From: a virus
IMG/VR virus record: IMGVR_UViG_3300025266_000009
Coordinates: 1 to 43,944 of that record
DNA: 43,944 nucleotides
Reading direction: 5' to 3' (one strand)
Shown: positions 8,414-15,772 of the stretch, piece after piece
Numbering within the stretch: the first letter of the stretch is position 1
How the letters are laid out: each line of letters begins with the position of its first letter
Translations under genes and position numbers: made by a program
Notes under the pieces: generated by a model
The model's database searches: none
What the model was told of the DNA's origin: nothing
Seen by the model: only the letters and a program-made list of their open reading frames with translations

Positions 8414-11400
8414 ATGGCAGGCACAAGCTATACAAGACAAAGTACAATTACAGACGGTAACTTGATTACTGCGGCTATTTTTAATAACGAGTATAATCAA
8501 CTTTTAAATGCTTTTGCATATGCAACAAGCAGCACCACAGGCCACCAGCACGATGGCAGCGCTGGTCAAGGCGGCAACATTGCTAAGATTGGCGACCAAG
8601 ACTTTAAAAACAAAGTTGTAATCAGCGCAACAAACAATCGTATTGAATTTTACTCTGAGGTAAGTAACTCGCCTGTTGAGCAGGTACGCATTCAAGACGG
8701 TTTAATTACACCTGTAACAGACAGCGATGTAGACCTCGGTACAACCTCTGTAAGATTTAAAAATGCCTTTGTTGATAGTGTAACTGTAACTAACAACATT
8801 GTTGTGGGTGGAACTGTAGACGGTCGTGATGTTGCAACTGACGGCACAAAGCTCGATGCAATTGAAGCCAGTGCTACAGCAGACCAAACTAACGCAGAAA
8901 TTCGTACAGCCGTTGAAGCCGCTAGTGACTCTAATGTATTCACGGATGCAGACCACAGTAAGCTTAATGCAATTGAAGCTAGTGCAACTGCTGACCAAAC
9001 CGATGCACAGATTCGAGCAGCCGTTGAAGCCGCTACAGATTCAAATGTGTTTACGGATGCTGACCACACAAAGCTCAATGCAATTGAAGCTTCAGCAGAC
9101 GTGACCGATACTGCCAACGTAACAGCCGCAGGCGCACTGATGGACAGCGAGGTTACTAACCTTGCACAAGTTAAAGCCTTTGCTTCTTCTGATTATGCTA
9201 CGGCTGCTCAAGGTGTTTTAGCTGCTGCGGCACTCCCAAAGTCTGGCGGTGCAATGACTGGAGCTATTACAACCAACAGTACCTTTGACGGCGTGGACAT
9301 CGCTACAAGAGATGGCGTTTTAAGCAGCACTACAACTACCGCTAATGCGGCACTGCCTAAAGCCGGTGGTGCTATGACTGGCGCTATTACAACTAACAGT
9401 ACCTTTGATGGTCGTGATGTAGCTACTGACGGTACTAAACTAGACGGTATTGAAGCTAGTGCGACCGCTGACCAAACAGCCGCTGAAATTCGTGCAGCAG
9501 TTGAAGCTGCTACCAACTCTAACGTGTTCACTGACGCTGACCACAGTAAATTAAACGCCCTTGAAGCTTCCGGAGACGTTACAGACACAGCAAACGTAAC
9601 AGCCGCTGGCGCGTTGATGGATTCAGAGCTTACTAACCTAGCACAAGTTAAAGCTTTTGATTCTTCTGACTATGCTACAGCAGCACAGGGTACTCTAGCT
9701 GCTGCGGCGCTCCCTAAGTCGGGCGGCGTTATGACAGGTGCTCTTACTGTCGGTGTAAACGATACAGGATATGATGTTAAGTTCTTTGGCGCTACCGCTG
9801 GTAAATCTCTTCTTTGGGATGAAAGTGCTGATAGCTTAATTGTTACAGGAAGTGACGCAGGAACGGCAGGATTGTTTGTTGAATCTAATACGGCGGGAGT
9901 TGGCGCAAGACTAGACACGATTGACGCAACCCTTTCCAACAATGCGGCTCTTACTAATAGCTTGTTATTAGACAGTGATAATCACGCAATCATTAGAACG
10001 GACAGCAATAACAACGGCTCTGGTGACTTTTATATCACTGAGAGTTCTTCAGACACAGCGCGTATGCGTGTCGCTAATAATGGCGATGTGAGCTTTTATA
10101 ATACTGCGGGCACAACGGCTAAGTTGTTCTGGGATGCGTCTGCGGAGTCTTTGGGTCTGGGTACCACTTCTCCTAGTCGTCCGTTACACATTTCTACCGC
10201 TGTTGATACTGTGGCACTTTTTGAGTCTACAGATTCTAACAGCCGCATTGAGTTAAAAGACGGAGCTGGAAGTTCTTTTGTAGAGAATGGAGGTGGCATA
10301 TTAAGGTTAAAAGCTGATAGTGCAAATGCTGTGGCAAACTCTAGGATTGACTTTACTATAGATAACAGCGAGAAGGCGCGCATAGACACATCAGGCAACC
10401 TGTTGGTGGGTACTACTTCTGTGCAAGGTGCAGGCGGTGTCACTTTAGCTGGTGCAGGCTATGTCTATTCTTCAAGACCAAGTTCCACTGCTATTTACGC
10501 AGACAGAACAGGCTCAGACGGTGCTATTCAAGAGTTCCGCAAAGGCGGCACAACCATAGGTAGTATTGGTACACAAGGCGGTGACAAACTTACTATTGGC
10601 AATGGTGATGTTGGTATTGCTTTCAATCCAAATGCTGACAGTATTTACCCGTGGAACACGGCGACAAATGCTGCTCGCGATGCTAGTGTGGATTTAGGGT
10701 ATTCGAATATTCGCTTCCGCAACGCATACCTATCAGGCAATGCAAATGTTGACGGCACAGTTGAGTTTAATGGTTTGTCTGGCACCGGCGCTGTTACAGT
10801 CACTAACATTCTCGATGAAGATAACATGGCAAGCAACAGTGCTACTGCTCTTGCTACTCAACAGTCTATTAAGGCTTACGTTGACGCTAACGCTGGTGGC
10901 GATGGAGGCGGTGAAACTCTTCAGCAAACTCTAGCAATCGGAAACACCGTAACTACCGACACTAAAATACAGTTCCGTGATACTGGGCTTTACATTAACT
11001 CCAGCGCTGACGGGCAGCTTGACATTGTTGCAGATACTGAGGTACAATTAGCAGCAACCACGTTTGACATTAACGCCGCTGTAGTGACAAACGGTGATGT
11101 TACAGTAGGTGATGATTTAAGTTTATTATCTGACAGTTCTAAATTAAACTTTGGTCTTAATAGTGATGTGTCGCTTACTCATCAACACAATTCGGGTTTG
11201 CTTTTAAACAGCACTAGAAAACTTTATTTTAACGACACAAGCCAATATATCCATGGCTCAGATACTACCAGATTAAAAATGGGAGCTACTAACGAAATTG
11301 AGCTTAACGCTGCTGTTATTGATGTCAATGGTAATTTAGATGTCTCAGGAAATATTATAATCGCAGGTACAGTAGACGGTGTTGATATTGCTACACGAGA

Positions 11401-12232
11401 TGGTGTGTTAACTACTACTACTAACACCGCTAATGCTGCTTTACCTAAAGCTGGTGGTGCAATGACTGGAGCTATTACAACCAACAGTACCTTTGACGGT
11501 CGTGACGTAGCGGCTGATGGTGTAACGGCTGACGCAGCTCTACCTAAAGCTGGTGGTGCAATGACTGGAGCTATTACAACCAACAGTACCTTTGACGGTC
11601 GTGACGTAGCGGCTGATGGTGTAACGGCGGACGCAGCTCTACCTAAAGCTGGCGGTGCTATGACAGGCGCTATTACAACTAACAGCACTTTTGACGGTCG
11701 TGACGTAGCGGCTGATGGTGTAACGGCTGACGCAGCACTGCCCAAGGCTGGTGGTGCAATGACTGGAGCCATTACCACAAATAGTACGTTTGACGGAGTG
11801 GACATTGCTACACGCGATGGTGTGTTGACTACTACTACTAACACCGCTAATGCTGCCTTGCCGAAAGCGGGTGGAACTATGACTGGCGTTGCTGTTTTTG
11901 CAGCAGGCATTACAGAAGACGCTGTAACGCTTACCGGAACCTCTACAACTATTGACATCTCAGCCGCTACTAACTTCGTACACGACCTCACCGGTGCTAC
12001 TACTTACACGTTTAGCAACCCAGCGTCCACAGGCAACGCCTCTAGTTTTACGCTCAAGATTATTCAAGGCTCTACAGCCAGAGCAATCACTTGGCCTTCT
12101 AGTGTTGACTGGGCGGGAGGCACAGCGCCTACGCTAACAGGAACTAATAACGGTGTAGATGTGTTTGTATTCTATACTATTGACGGCGGTACAATCTACT
12201 ACGGCTTCACGGCTGGACAGGCGATGGCATAA
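8414..12232 (+). CDS. Long repetitive tail fibre protein
   Basis: A 1272-residue, Ala/Thr/Asp-rich protein with AGGAG before its ATG. The N-terminal part (GHQHDGSAGQGG near residue 40, then VDLGTTSVRFKNAF) resembles the virion-anchoring regions of marine podovirus fibres. It then repeats modules: DGTKLDAIEASATADQT, VFTDADHSKLNAIEAS, GALMDSELTNLAQVKAF and ALPKAGGAMTGAITTNSTFDG occur two to six times each. Residues about 430-830 hold several strand-rich domains with GSDGAIQEFRKGG and LGYSNIRFRNAYLSG. The last 110 residues form a separate domain (IDISAATNFVHDL, KIIQGSTARAITWPSSVDW). It probably trimerises and binds the host surface. Repeats make length changes by recombination likely. Confidence 0.85.
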   Translation: MAGTSYTRQSTITDGNLITAAIFNNEYNQLLNAFAYATSSTTGHQHDGSAGQGGNIAKIGDQDFKNKVVISATNNRIEFYSEVSNSPVEQVRIQDGLITPVTDSDVDLGTTSVRFKNAFVDSVTVTNNIVVGGTVDGRDVATDGTKLDAIEASATADQTNAEIRTAVEAASDSNVFTDADHSKLNAIEASATADQTDAQIRAAVEAATDSNVFTDADHTKLNAIEASADVTDTANVTAAGALMDSEVTNLAQVKAFASSDYATAAQGVLAAAALPKSGGAMTGAITTNSTFDGVDIATRDGVLSSTTTTANAALPKAGGAMTGAITTNSTFDGRDVATDGTKLDGIEASATADQTAAEIRAAVEAATNSNVFTDADHSKLNALEASGDVTDTANVTAAGALMDSELTNLAQVKAFDSSDYATAAQGTLAAAALPKSGGVMTGALTVGVNDTGYDVKFFGATAGKSLLWDESADSLIVTGSDAGTAGLFVESNTAGVGARLDTIDATLSNNAALTNSLLLDSDNHAIIRTDSNNNGSGDFYITESSSDTARMRVANNGDVSFYNTAGTTAKLFWDASAESLGLGTTSPSRPLHISTAVDTVALFESTDSNSRIELKDGAGSSFVENGGGILRLKADSANAVANSRIDFTIDNSEKARIDTSGNLLVGTTSVQGAGGVTLAGAGYVYSSRPSSTAIYADRTGSDGAIQEFRKGGTTIGSIGTQGGDKLTIGNGDVGIAFNPNADSIYPWNTATNAARDASVDLGYSNIRFRNAYLSGNANVDGTVEFNGLSGTGAVTVTNILDEDNMASNSATALATQQSIKAYVDANAGGDGGGETLQQTLAIGNTVTTDTKIQFRDTGLYINSSADGQLDIVADTEVQLAATTFDINAAVVTNGDVTVGDDLSLLSDSSKLNFGLNSDVSLTHQHNSGLLLNSTRKLYFNDTSQYIHGSDTTRLKMGATNEIELNAAVIDVNGNLDVSGNIIIAGTVDGVDIATRDGVLTTTTNTANAALPKAGGAMTGAITTNSTFDGRDVAADGVTADAALPKAGGAMTGAITTNSTFDGRDVAADGVTADAALPKAGGAMTGAITTNSTFDGRDVAADGVTADAALPKAGGAMTGAITTNSTFDGVDIATRDGVLTTTTNTANAALPKAGGTMTGVAVFAAGITEDAVTLTGTSTTIDISAATNFVHDLTGATTYTFSNPASTGNASSFTLKIIQGSTARAITWPSSVDWAGGTAPTLTGTNNGVDVFVFYTIDGGTIYYGFTAGQAMA
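11435..11731 (+). repeat. Three 99-bp tandem repeats inside the fibre gene
   Basis: Units at 11435-11533, 11534-11632 and 11633-11731 each encode 33 residues beginning AALPKAGGAMTGAITTNSTF and ending DGRDVAADGVTAD. A fourth, diverged unit starts at 11732 and changes to DGVDIATRDGV after the same first part. The first two units are nearly identical at DNA level; the third has several silent changes, so the duplication has had time to drift or arose stepwise. Diverged relatives of the unit occur near 9230-9420. The repeat length is a multiple of three, so the frame is kept. Confidence 0.9.
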
Positions 12233-13287
12233 TGGGATTTATAGCTAATAAATTAATGAAGCTCGGCCCCAGCTACACCCCAGAATCAGGCCAGTTTACT
12301 AAAGGCTTAGTAATGGGGGCACAGGATGCAACGACTGTAAATGTTGCTGATGTAGATAATATATCAGTTGTGGATAATGTTGCTAGTACAAGCTTGAATA
12401 TTAGCTACGCAAGTTCTGTAGATTCTACAAGAGATTTAGGTTTTTTCTGCAATATACTTGTCGATGAACTAACCTGCGTAGATTTTAGCGACATAGGAAA
12501 TGTCAGCATAGCAGATTCACTTGTAGATTCTGACAAATTTGATTTTACAAGAGGTGTTGCAGCAGACCCTACTACAGAGATTGTTTATGTGTCTGGCAGT
12601 AGCCCCAACTACTTCAATGCTGTTGATTATAGCGACCCTACATCCCTGTCTATAACAAGCAGTCTATCTACCACTTATGGTGGAGATTTAATTGTTGTGG
12701 ACACTGCTAGAGACACTGCATTTATGAAGGCAGGGGCGCGACTTACATCTATTAACATAGCTAACCCCGCTAGTATGTCAGAAAGAACAACTTTAACTTC
12801 TGCCAGTAACATGAACACCGCTGGCGGGTTAGCAATAGACACTACTAACAACCTTGTTTTTACTGGCCACTATGGTAATGATAAAGTTGCCGTAATAAAC
12901 ACATCAAATGTTGCGAGTTTATCGGTTATTAGTAGCCTTTCTGACAGTACAAACTTAAATCAACCAACTGTACTTGCAACTGACGTAAGTAAAAAGTTAC
13001 TTTTTTGTTTATGTGTGGACACCTTATCGGTTGTAGATTATAGCAATACTTCATCTATGAGCATTACTGACACTGTTTCTGAAGCTAATCTTGGTGCAGG
13101 AAACAGTCGAAGCCTAGCAGTTGACCCAGTGCGAGAATTAGTTTTTGTTAAAGCTAGAGCTGAGGATTTCACCGTATACGTCTATGATTATTCAGACCCG
13201 ACTAGCTTAACCTTGGCAGCAAAAATAGTAGGCTTGAACTCTGTTTTTTCCGGCGGCCTCTTTGTATTGGGCGGCATAGCATCTTAA
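12232..13287 (+). CDS. LVIVD-type seven-bladed beta-propeller, probable receptor-binding or adhesion protein
   Basis: A 351-residue protein whose ATG overlaps the fibre stop (TAATG). After a short N-terminal segment (GPSYTPESGQFTKGLVMG), seven similar blocks can be read, each with a hydrophobic strand and D-Y-S-D-P-like turn, for example LTCVDFSDIGNVSIADSL, NAVDYSDPTSLSITSSL, VAVINTSNVASLSVISSL and SVVDYSNTSSMSITDTV. This is the pattern of LVIVD repeats, which fold as beta-propeller blades; seven blocks suit one closed ring. Coupling to the fibre gene suggests it sits at or near the fibre tip. It has no catalytic motif that I can see. Function in host binding is inference. Confidence 0.7.
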   Translation: MGFIANKLMKLGPSYTPESGQFTKGLVMGAQDATTVNVADVDNISVVDNVASTSLNISYASSVDSTRDLGFFCNILVDELTCVDFSDIGNVSIADSLVDSDKFDFTRGVAADPTTEIVYVSGSSPNYFNAVDYSDPTSLSITSSLSTTYGGDLIVVDTARDTAFMKAGARLTSINIANPASMSERTTLTSASNMNTAGGLAIDTTNNLVFTGHYGNDKVAVINTSNVASLSVISSLSDSTNLNQPTVLATDVSKKLLFCLCVDTLSVVDYSNTSSMSITDTVSEANLGAGNSRSLAVDPVRELVFVKARAEDFTVYVYDYSDPTSLTLAAKIVGLNSVFSGGLFVLGGIAS

Positions 13288-13303
13288 TTAAAGGAGATAA
13301 AAA

Positions 13304-13753
13304 ATGTTAGTAAAAATAGTAAATGACGCTGTAGATACTTTTCCATATAGCGTAAGAAAATTAAAAAAAGAAAACCCAAACACTTCTTTTCCAAAAGAAA
13401 TGCCCCCTGAAGCCTTAGCTGAGTGGGGGGTCTACCGAGTAGAGACGGCTACTAAGCCTACACCGGCACCTAGTCAAACCGCTGTGCCTGACGATTCCCC
13501 TGCGCTTGTAGATAGTGTGTGGACTCTAGGCTGGACGGTTAGAGACTGGACGGCAGAGGAGTTATCACGACTTGCTAGAAATGCTAGATATGATAGAGAC
13601 GAAAAGCTGTCTGAATCCGATTGGACGCAGATGCCAGACTCGCCGTTAGATAGCACTACAAAGGCTTCTTGGGCTACATATCGCACAGCACTACGAGACG
13701 TAACTGAACAGTCTGGTTTCCCTACTGATATTACTTGGCCTACAGCGCCTTAA
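13304..13753 (+). CDS. Tail fibre accessory or assembly protein with phage tail assembly-type C-terminus
   Basis: A 149-residue protein with AAGGAG ten bases before ATG. The C-terminal half has the pattern RYDRDEKLSESDWTQMPDSP, then a Trp-x-x-Tyr-Arg helix (ASWATYRTALRDVTEQSGF) and a final ITWPTAP. This is a familiar module in phage fibre assembly chaperones and short fibre-associated proteins (Phage_tail_APC type). The N-terminal half (KIVNDAVDTFPYSVRKLKKE) has a short beta-like start. It lies after the propeller gene, so a role in folding or attaching the fibre is reasonable. Confidence in the family is moderate. Confidence 0.65.
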   Translation: MLVKIVNDAVDTFPYSVRKLKKENPNTSFPKEMPPEALAEWGVYRVETATKPTPAPSQTAVPDDSPALVDSVWTLGWTVRDWTAEELSRLARNARYDRDEKLSESDWTQMPDSPLDSTTKASWATYRTALRDVTEQSGFPTDITWPTAP

Positions 13754-13778
13754 ATTTTAAACGAGACGGAGAAATAGA

Positions 13779-14105
13779 ATGGCAGTAACTTGGACAATCG
13801 CAACCCTTGAACGCAACACTGATGACGGTGTTGTAGTAGCACATTGGCGCGCATCAGACAGCGAAGTAGTCGGCTCTGGTGATGACGCTGTAACACACTC
13901 AGGTAGCAGCTATGGCACTTGTGGCTTCACACCCGATGTAGACGCAGAAGACTTTACACCCTATGCAGACATCACAGAAGCTCAAGCTATTGGCTGGGTA
14001 AAGGATGAGATGGGCGAAGAGGCTGTTGAAGGTCTTGAAGCCTCTATAGCCTCACAGATTGCAGAGTCTAAGGCTCCTGCGATATCTGTAGGAACACCTT
14101 GGTAA
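13779..14105 (+). CDS. Small conserved tail-region protein
   Basis: A 108-residue acidic protein with GGAG before its ATG. It starts AVTWTIATLERNTDDGVVVA, has a central SSYGTCGFTPD strand region, then FTPYADITEAQAIGWVKDEM and ends KAPAISVGTPW. This layout (a TWTI start, an EAQ-x-x-GWVK helix and a final x-x-PW) recurs in small proteins near fibre genes in other phages; the biochemical role is unknown to me. The next gene begins one base after its TAA, so the two are coupled. Probably a structural or fibre accessory protein. Confidence 0.6.
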   Translation: MAVTWTIATLERNTDDGVVVAHWRASDSEVVGSGDDAVTHSGSSYGTCGFTPDVDAEDFTPYADITEAQAIGWVKDEMGEEAVEGLEASIASQIAESKAPAISVGTPW

Positions 14106-14106
14106 A

Positions 14107-14535
14107 ATGTTAGCCGAGATTGCAGCAGCTAACGCAGCTTTTAAAGTCATTAAGACTGCTTTAAGCCACGGTAAAGAACTTTATGATTGTTCGGAAGCTG
14201 CTCAATCTTATTTTAACAACAAAAGCATTATAGCCAAAAGAGTATCTCAGAAGGGCAAGTCAGACCTTGAGGCTTTCATGGCTCTTGAAAGAATCAAAGA
14301 ACAAGAAGAATGGCTGAAAGAGTATATGATATATGCTGGCCGAGCTGACATGTACAGCGACTGGCTAAACTTTCAGAGCGAGTGCAAACGCGAAAGAGAA
14401 CTAAAAGCAAGACAGGCTTTAGCTAAGAGGCGTTTAAACCTACACCTCTTAAAGCAGTTTATTACATTTGCGGGCTTAGCTATAGCGTTAATTCCTGTAC
14501 TTGCTTACGTAGTAGTTTTACTTTTTAAAAAATAA
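14107..14535 (+). CDS. Coiled-coil protein with a C-terminal membrane segment
   Basis: A 142-residue protein. Residues 1-110 are helical and charged (LEAFMALERIKEQEEWLKEY, then ECKRERELKARQALAKRR). Residues about 115-138 are a single hydrophobic span (FAGLAIALIPVLAYVVVLLF) ending in a Lys-Lys cap. It is followed by a second small membrane protein, so the pair may act together at the inner membrane. I do not recognise a named family with certainty. A role in lysis or in DNA entry is possible; neither is shown by the sequence. The ribosome site is weak, and translation probably depends on the gene just before it. Confidence 0.6.
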   Translation: MLAEIAAANAAFKVIKTALSHGKELYDCSEAAQSYFNNKSIIAKRVSQKGKSDLEAFMALERIKEQEEWLKEYMIYAGRADMYSDWLNFQSECKRERELKARQALAKRRLNLHLLKQFITFAGLAIALIPVLAYVVVLLFKK

Positions 14536-14557
14536 CTTAACCCCCCATAGGATTAAC

Positions 14558-14731
14558 ATGATGACCGTAGAAGAAGGAAAAGAAGTAATAGATATTGCAG
14601 CAGCATCAACAGGCATAATGTCCTTAGCAGCTTGGCTGCCCCCTACTGCATCGCTGTTTACTATTATATGGTTAGGCATTAGAATATACGAATCAGAAAC
14701 AATTCAAAAGTTAGTAAACAAGGAAGACTAA
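14558..14731 (+). CDS. Small one-TM protein, holin-like
   Basis: A 57-residue gene between the coiled-coil membrane protein and the glycosyltransferase. AGGA at 14549-14552 lies about six bases before ATG 14558, and a second ATG follows at once. The stop at 14729-14731 abuts the next ATG at 14732. The product has an acidic N-terminus (MTVEEGKEVIDIAAASTG), one hydrophobic segment near residues 19-42 (MSLAAWLPPTASLFTIIWLG), then IRIYESETIQKL and a charged tail. Short proteins with a WLP...IIW..IRIYE-type pattern are common phage holin candidates. A three-TM holin is also encoded near 29.3 kb, so its job in lysis is uncertain. Confidence 0.65.
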   Translation: MMTVEEGKEVIDIAAASTGIMSLAAWLPPTASLFTIIWLGIRIYESETIQKLVNKED

Positions 14732-15757
14732 ATGCAGTTCTATATTCTGACCTCTGGAAATTTAAAAGCTCTCAAGCGTCACTTTGACTCTGAGTACAGT
14801 GGGTTTAAGAAAAAAGATGCAGTAGTAATTATTAATAGTTTAAATGAAGACTACATTAAAGAAGCTGTAAGTTACTGTACTAAGAAAAAGATTGAGCACC
14901 ACGTTACCGAAAGCAATGGAACACCGGCAAAGGGCAAGAACTCTTTGCTAGAAGCCTTCCTAGCTTCAGATAACGACTACTGTGTAATGATAGACGGAGA
15001 TGACTTTTTAACTCCTCACGGTGTTTGGATGTATAAACATCTTGCAGGACTAGAGACTCCACCAGATGCAGTATGCTTAATAAACCAAAGGTCTATAAAG
15101 AAGATAAACCATAAGCCGTATTCTGTAAAGCCTTTTACTGTAGACTATGAAAACTTATTAACTTTAGACTACTTGCACATGTTTAATGAACTGCGTGGGT
15201 TGAGCATTCCAAAGGCTACATATTATAATACGCTATACAACAACTACTATACTGAACAACGTAAGTATAGTGAAGGCGATGAAATACATTGTCGTGTTAC
15301 ATGGGTAAGTAAAAAGGCAGCAAGTTTTAAATTCAACGAAGAGTTGATAATCGGCGAAGATACTTTACATATGCTGCGTTTAAAACATGAAGCTTTAGAA
15401 GGACGCTTAAACTTTTACACTAATGACGAGCAGCCAGCGACCTACATATATGACGAGAGAACTCCCGGCACTGTTCAGAAGACATCTAAGTTTGGAATAG
15501 ACTACGAGTGGATGAACGACTACTTAGTTGCTTTGGAGGAGATGGAAAAGAAAAACTATCTCCACGAAAACACAAGGCTTCCTGAGTTGAAGATAGACTA
15601 CCCGAAAGACTATGTGTATGATGACTATGACCTCACTAGCGAATATGCACACAAGGTTAATAACGAATATATAACTTTTCCTAAAAATGCTACTGACACC
15701 GCAGTAAAGAAGTGTCACAAGTTTTTAAAATCTTTAGAAAACCAACAAGCAGCATAG
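14732..15757 (+). CDS. Glycosyltransferase family 2-like protein
   Basis: A 341-residue protein with a GT-A type start: a strand-rich N-terminus (QFYILTSGNLKALKRHF), then KGKNSLLEAFLASDNDYCVMI leading to DGDD at residues 88-91, the likely metal and nucleotide-sugar binding DxD motif. Later parts include EGDEIHCRVTW near residue 180, where an acidic base would be expected, and a C-terminal extension rich in Tyr, Lys and Asp. The substrate cannot be read. It lies inside the virion gene block between fibre accessory genes and internal proteins, so it may modify a virion protein or the host surface. It could also be an inactive structural homologue. The start abuts the previous stop. Confidence 0.7.
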   Translation: MQFYILTSGNLKALKRHFDSEYSGFKKKDAVVIINSLNEDYIKEAVSYCTKKKIEHHVTESNGTPAKGKNSLLEAFLASDNDYCVMIDGDDFLTPHGVWMYKHLAGLETPPDAVCLINQRSIKKINHKPYSVKPFTVDYENLLTLDYLHMFNELRGLSIPKATYYNTLYNNYYTEQRKYSEGDEIHCRVTWVSKKAASFKFNEELIIGEDTLHMLRLKHEALEGRLNFYTNDEQPATYIYDERTPGTVQKTSKFGIDYEWMNDYLVALEEMEKKNYLHENTRLPELKIDYPKDYVYDDYDLTSEYAHKVNNEYITFPKNATDTAVKKCHKFLKSLENQQAA

Positions 15758-15772
15758 CGTAGGAACACATTA

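Noticed and set aside
11435-11731. CRISPR-like or tandem non-coding repeat array
   Set aside because: The units are 99 bases, directly adjacent with no spacers, and translate in frame within the fibre protein.
11224-11991. 255-codon open frame on the minus strand within the fibre gene
   Set aside because: It mirrors the repetitive Ala/Thr/Gly-rich fibre coding DNA. The translation is a repetitive Val/Pro/Ala chain with no ribosome site or partner genes; the same shadow appears at 8692-9117 and 9208-9588.
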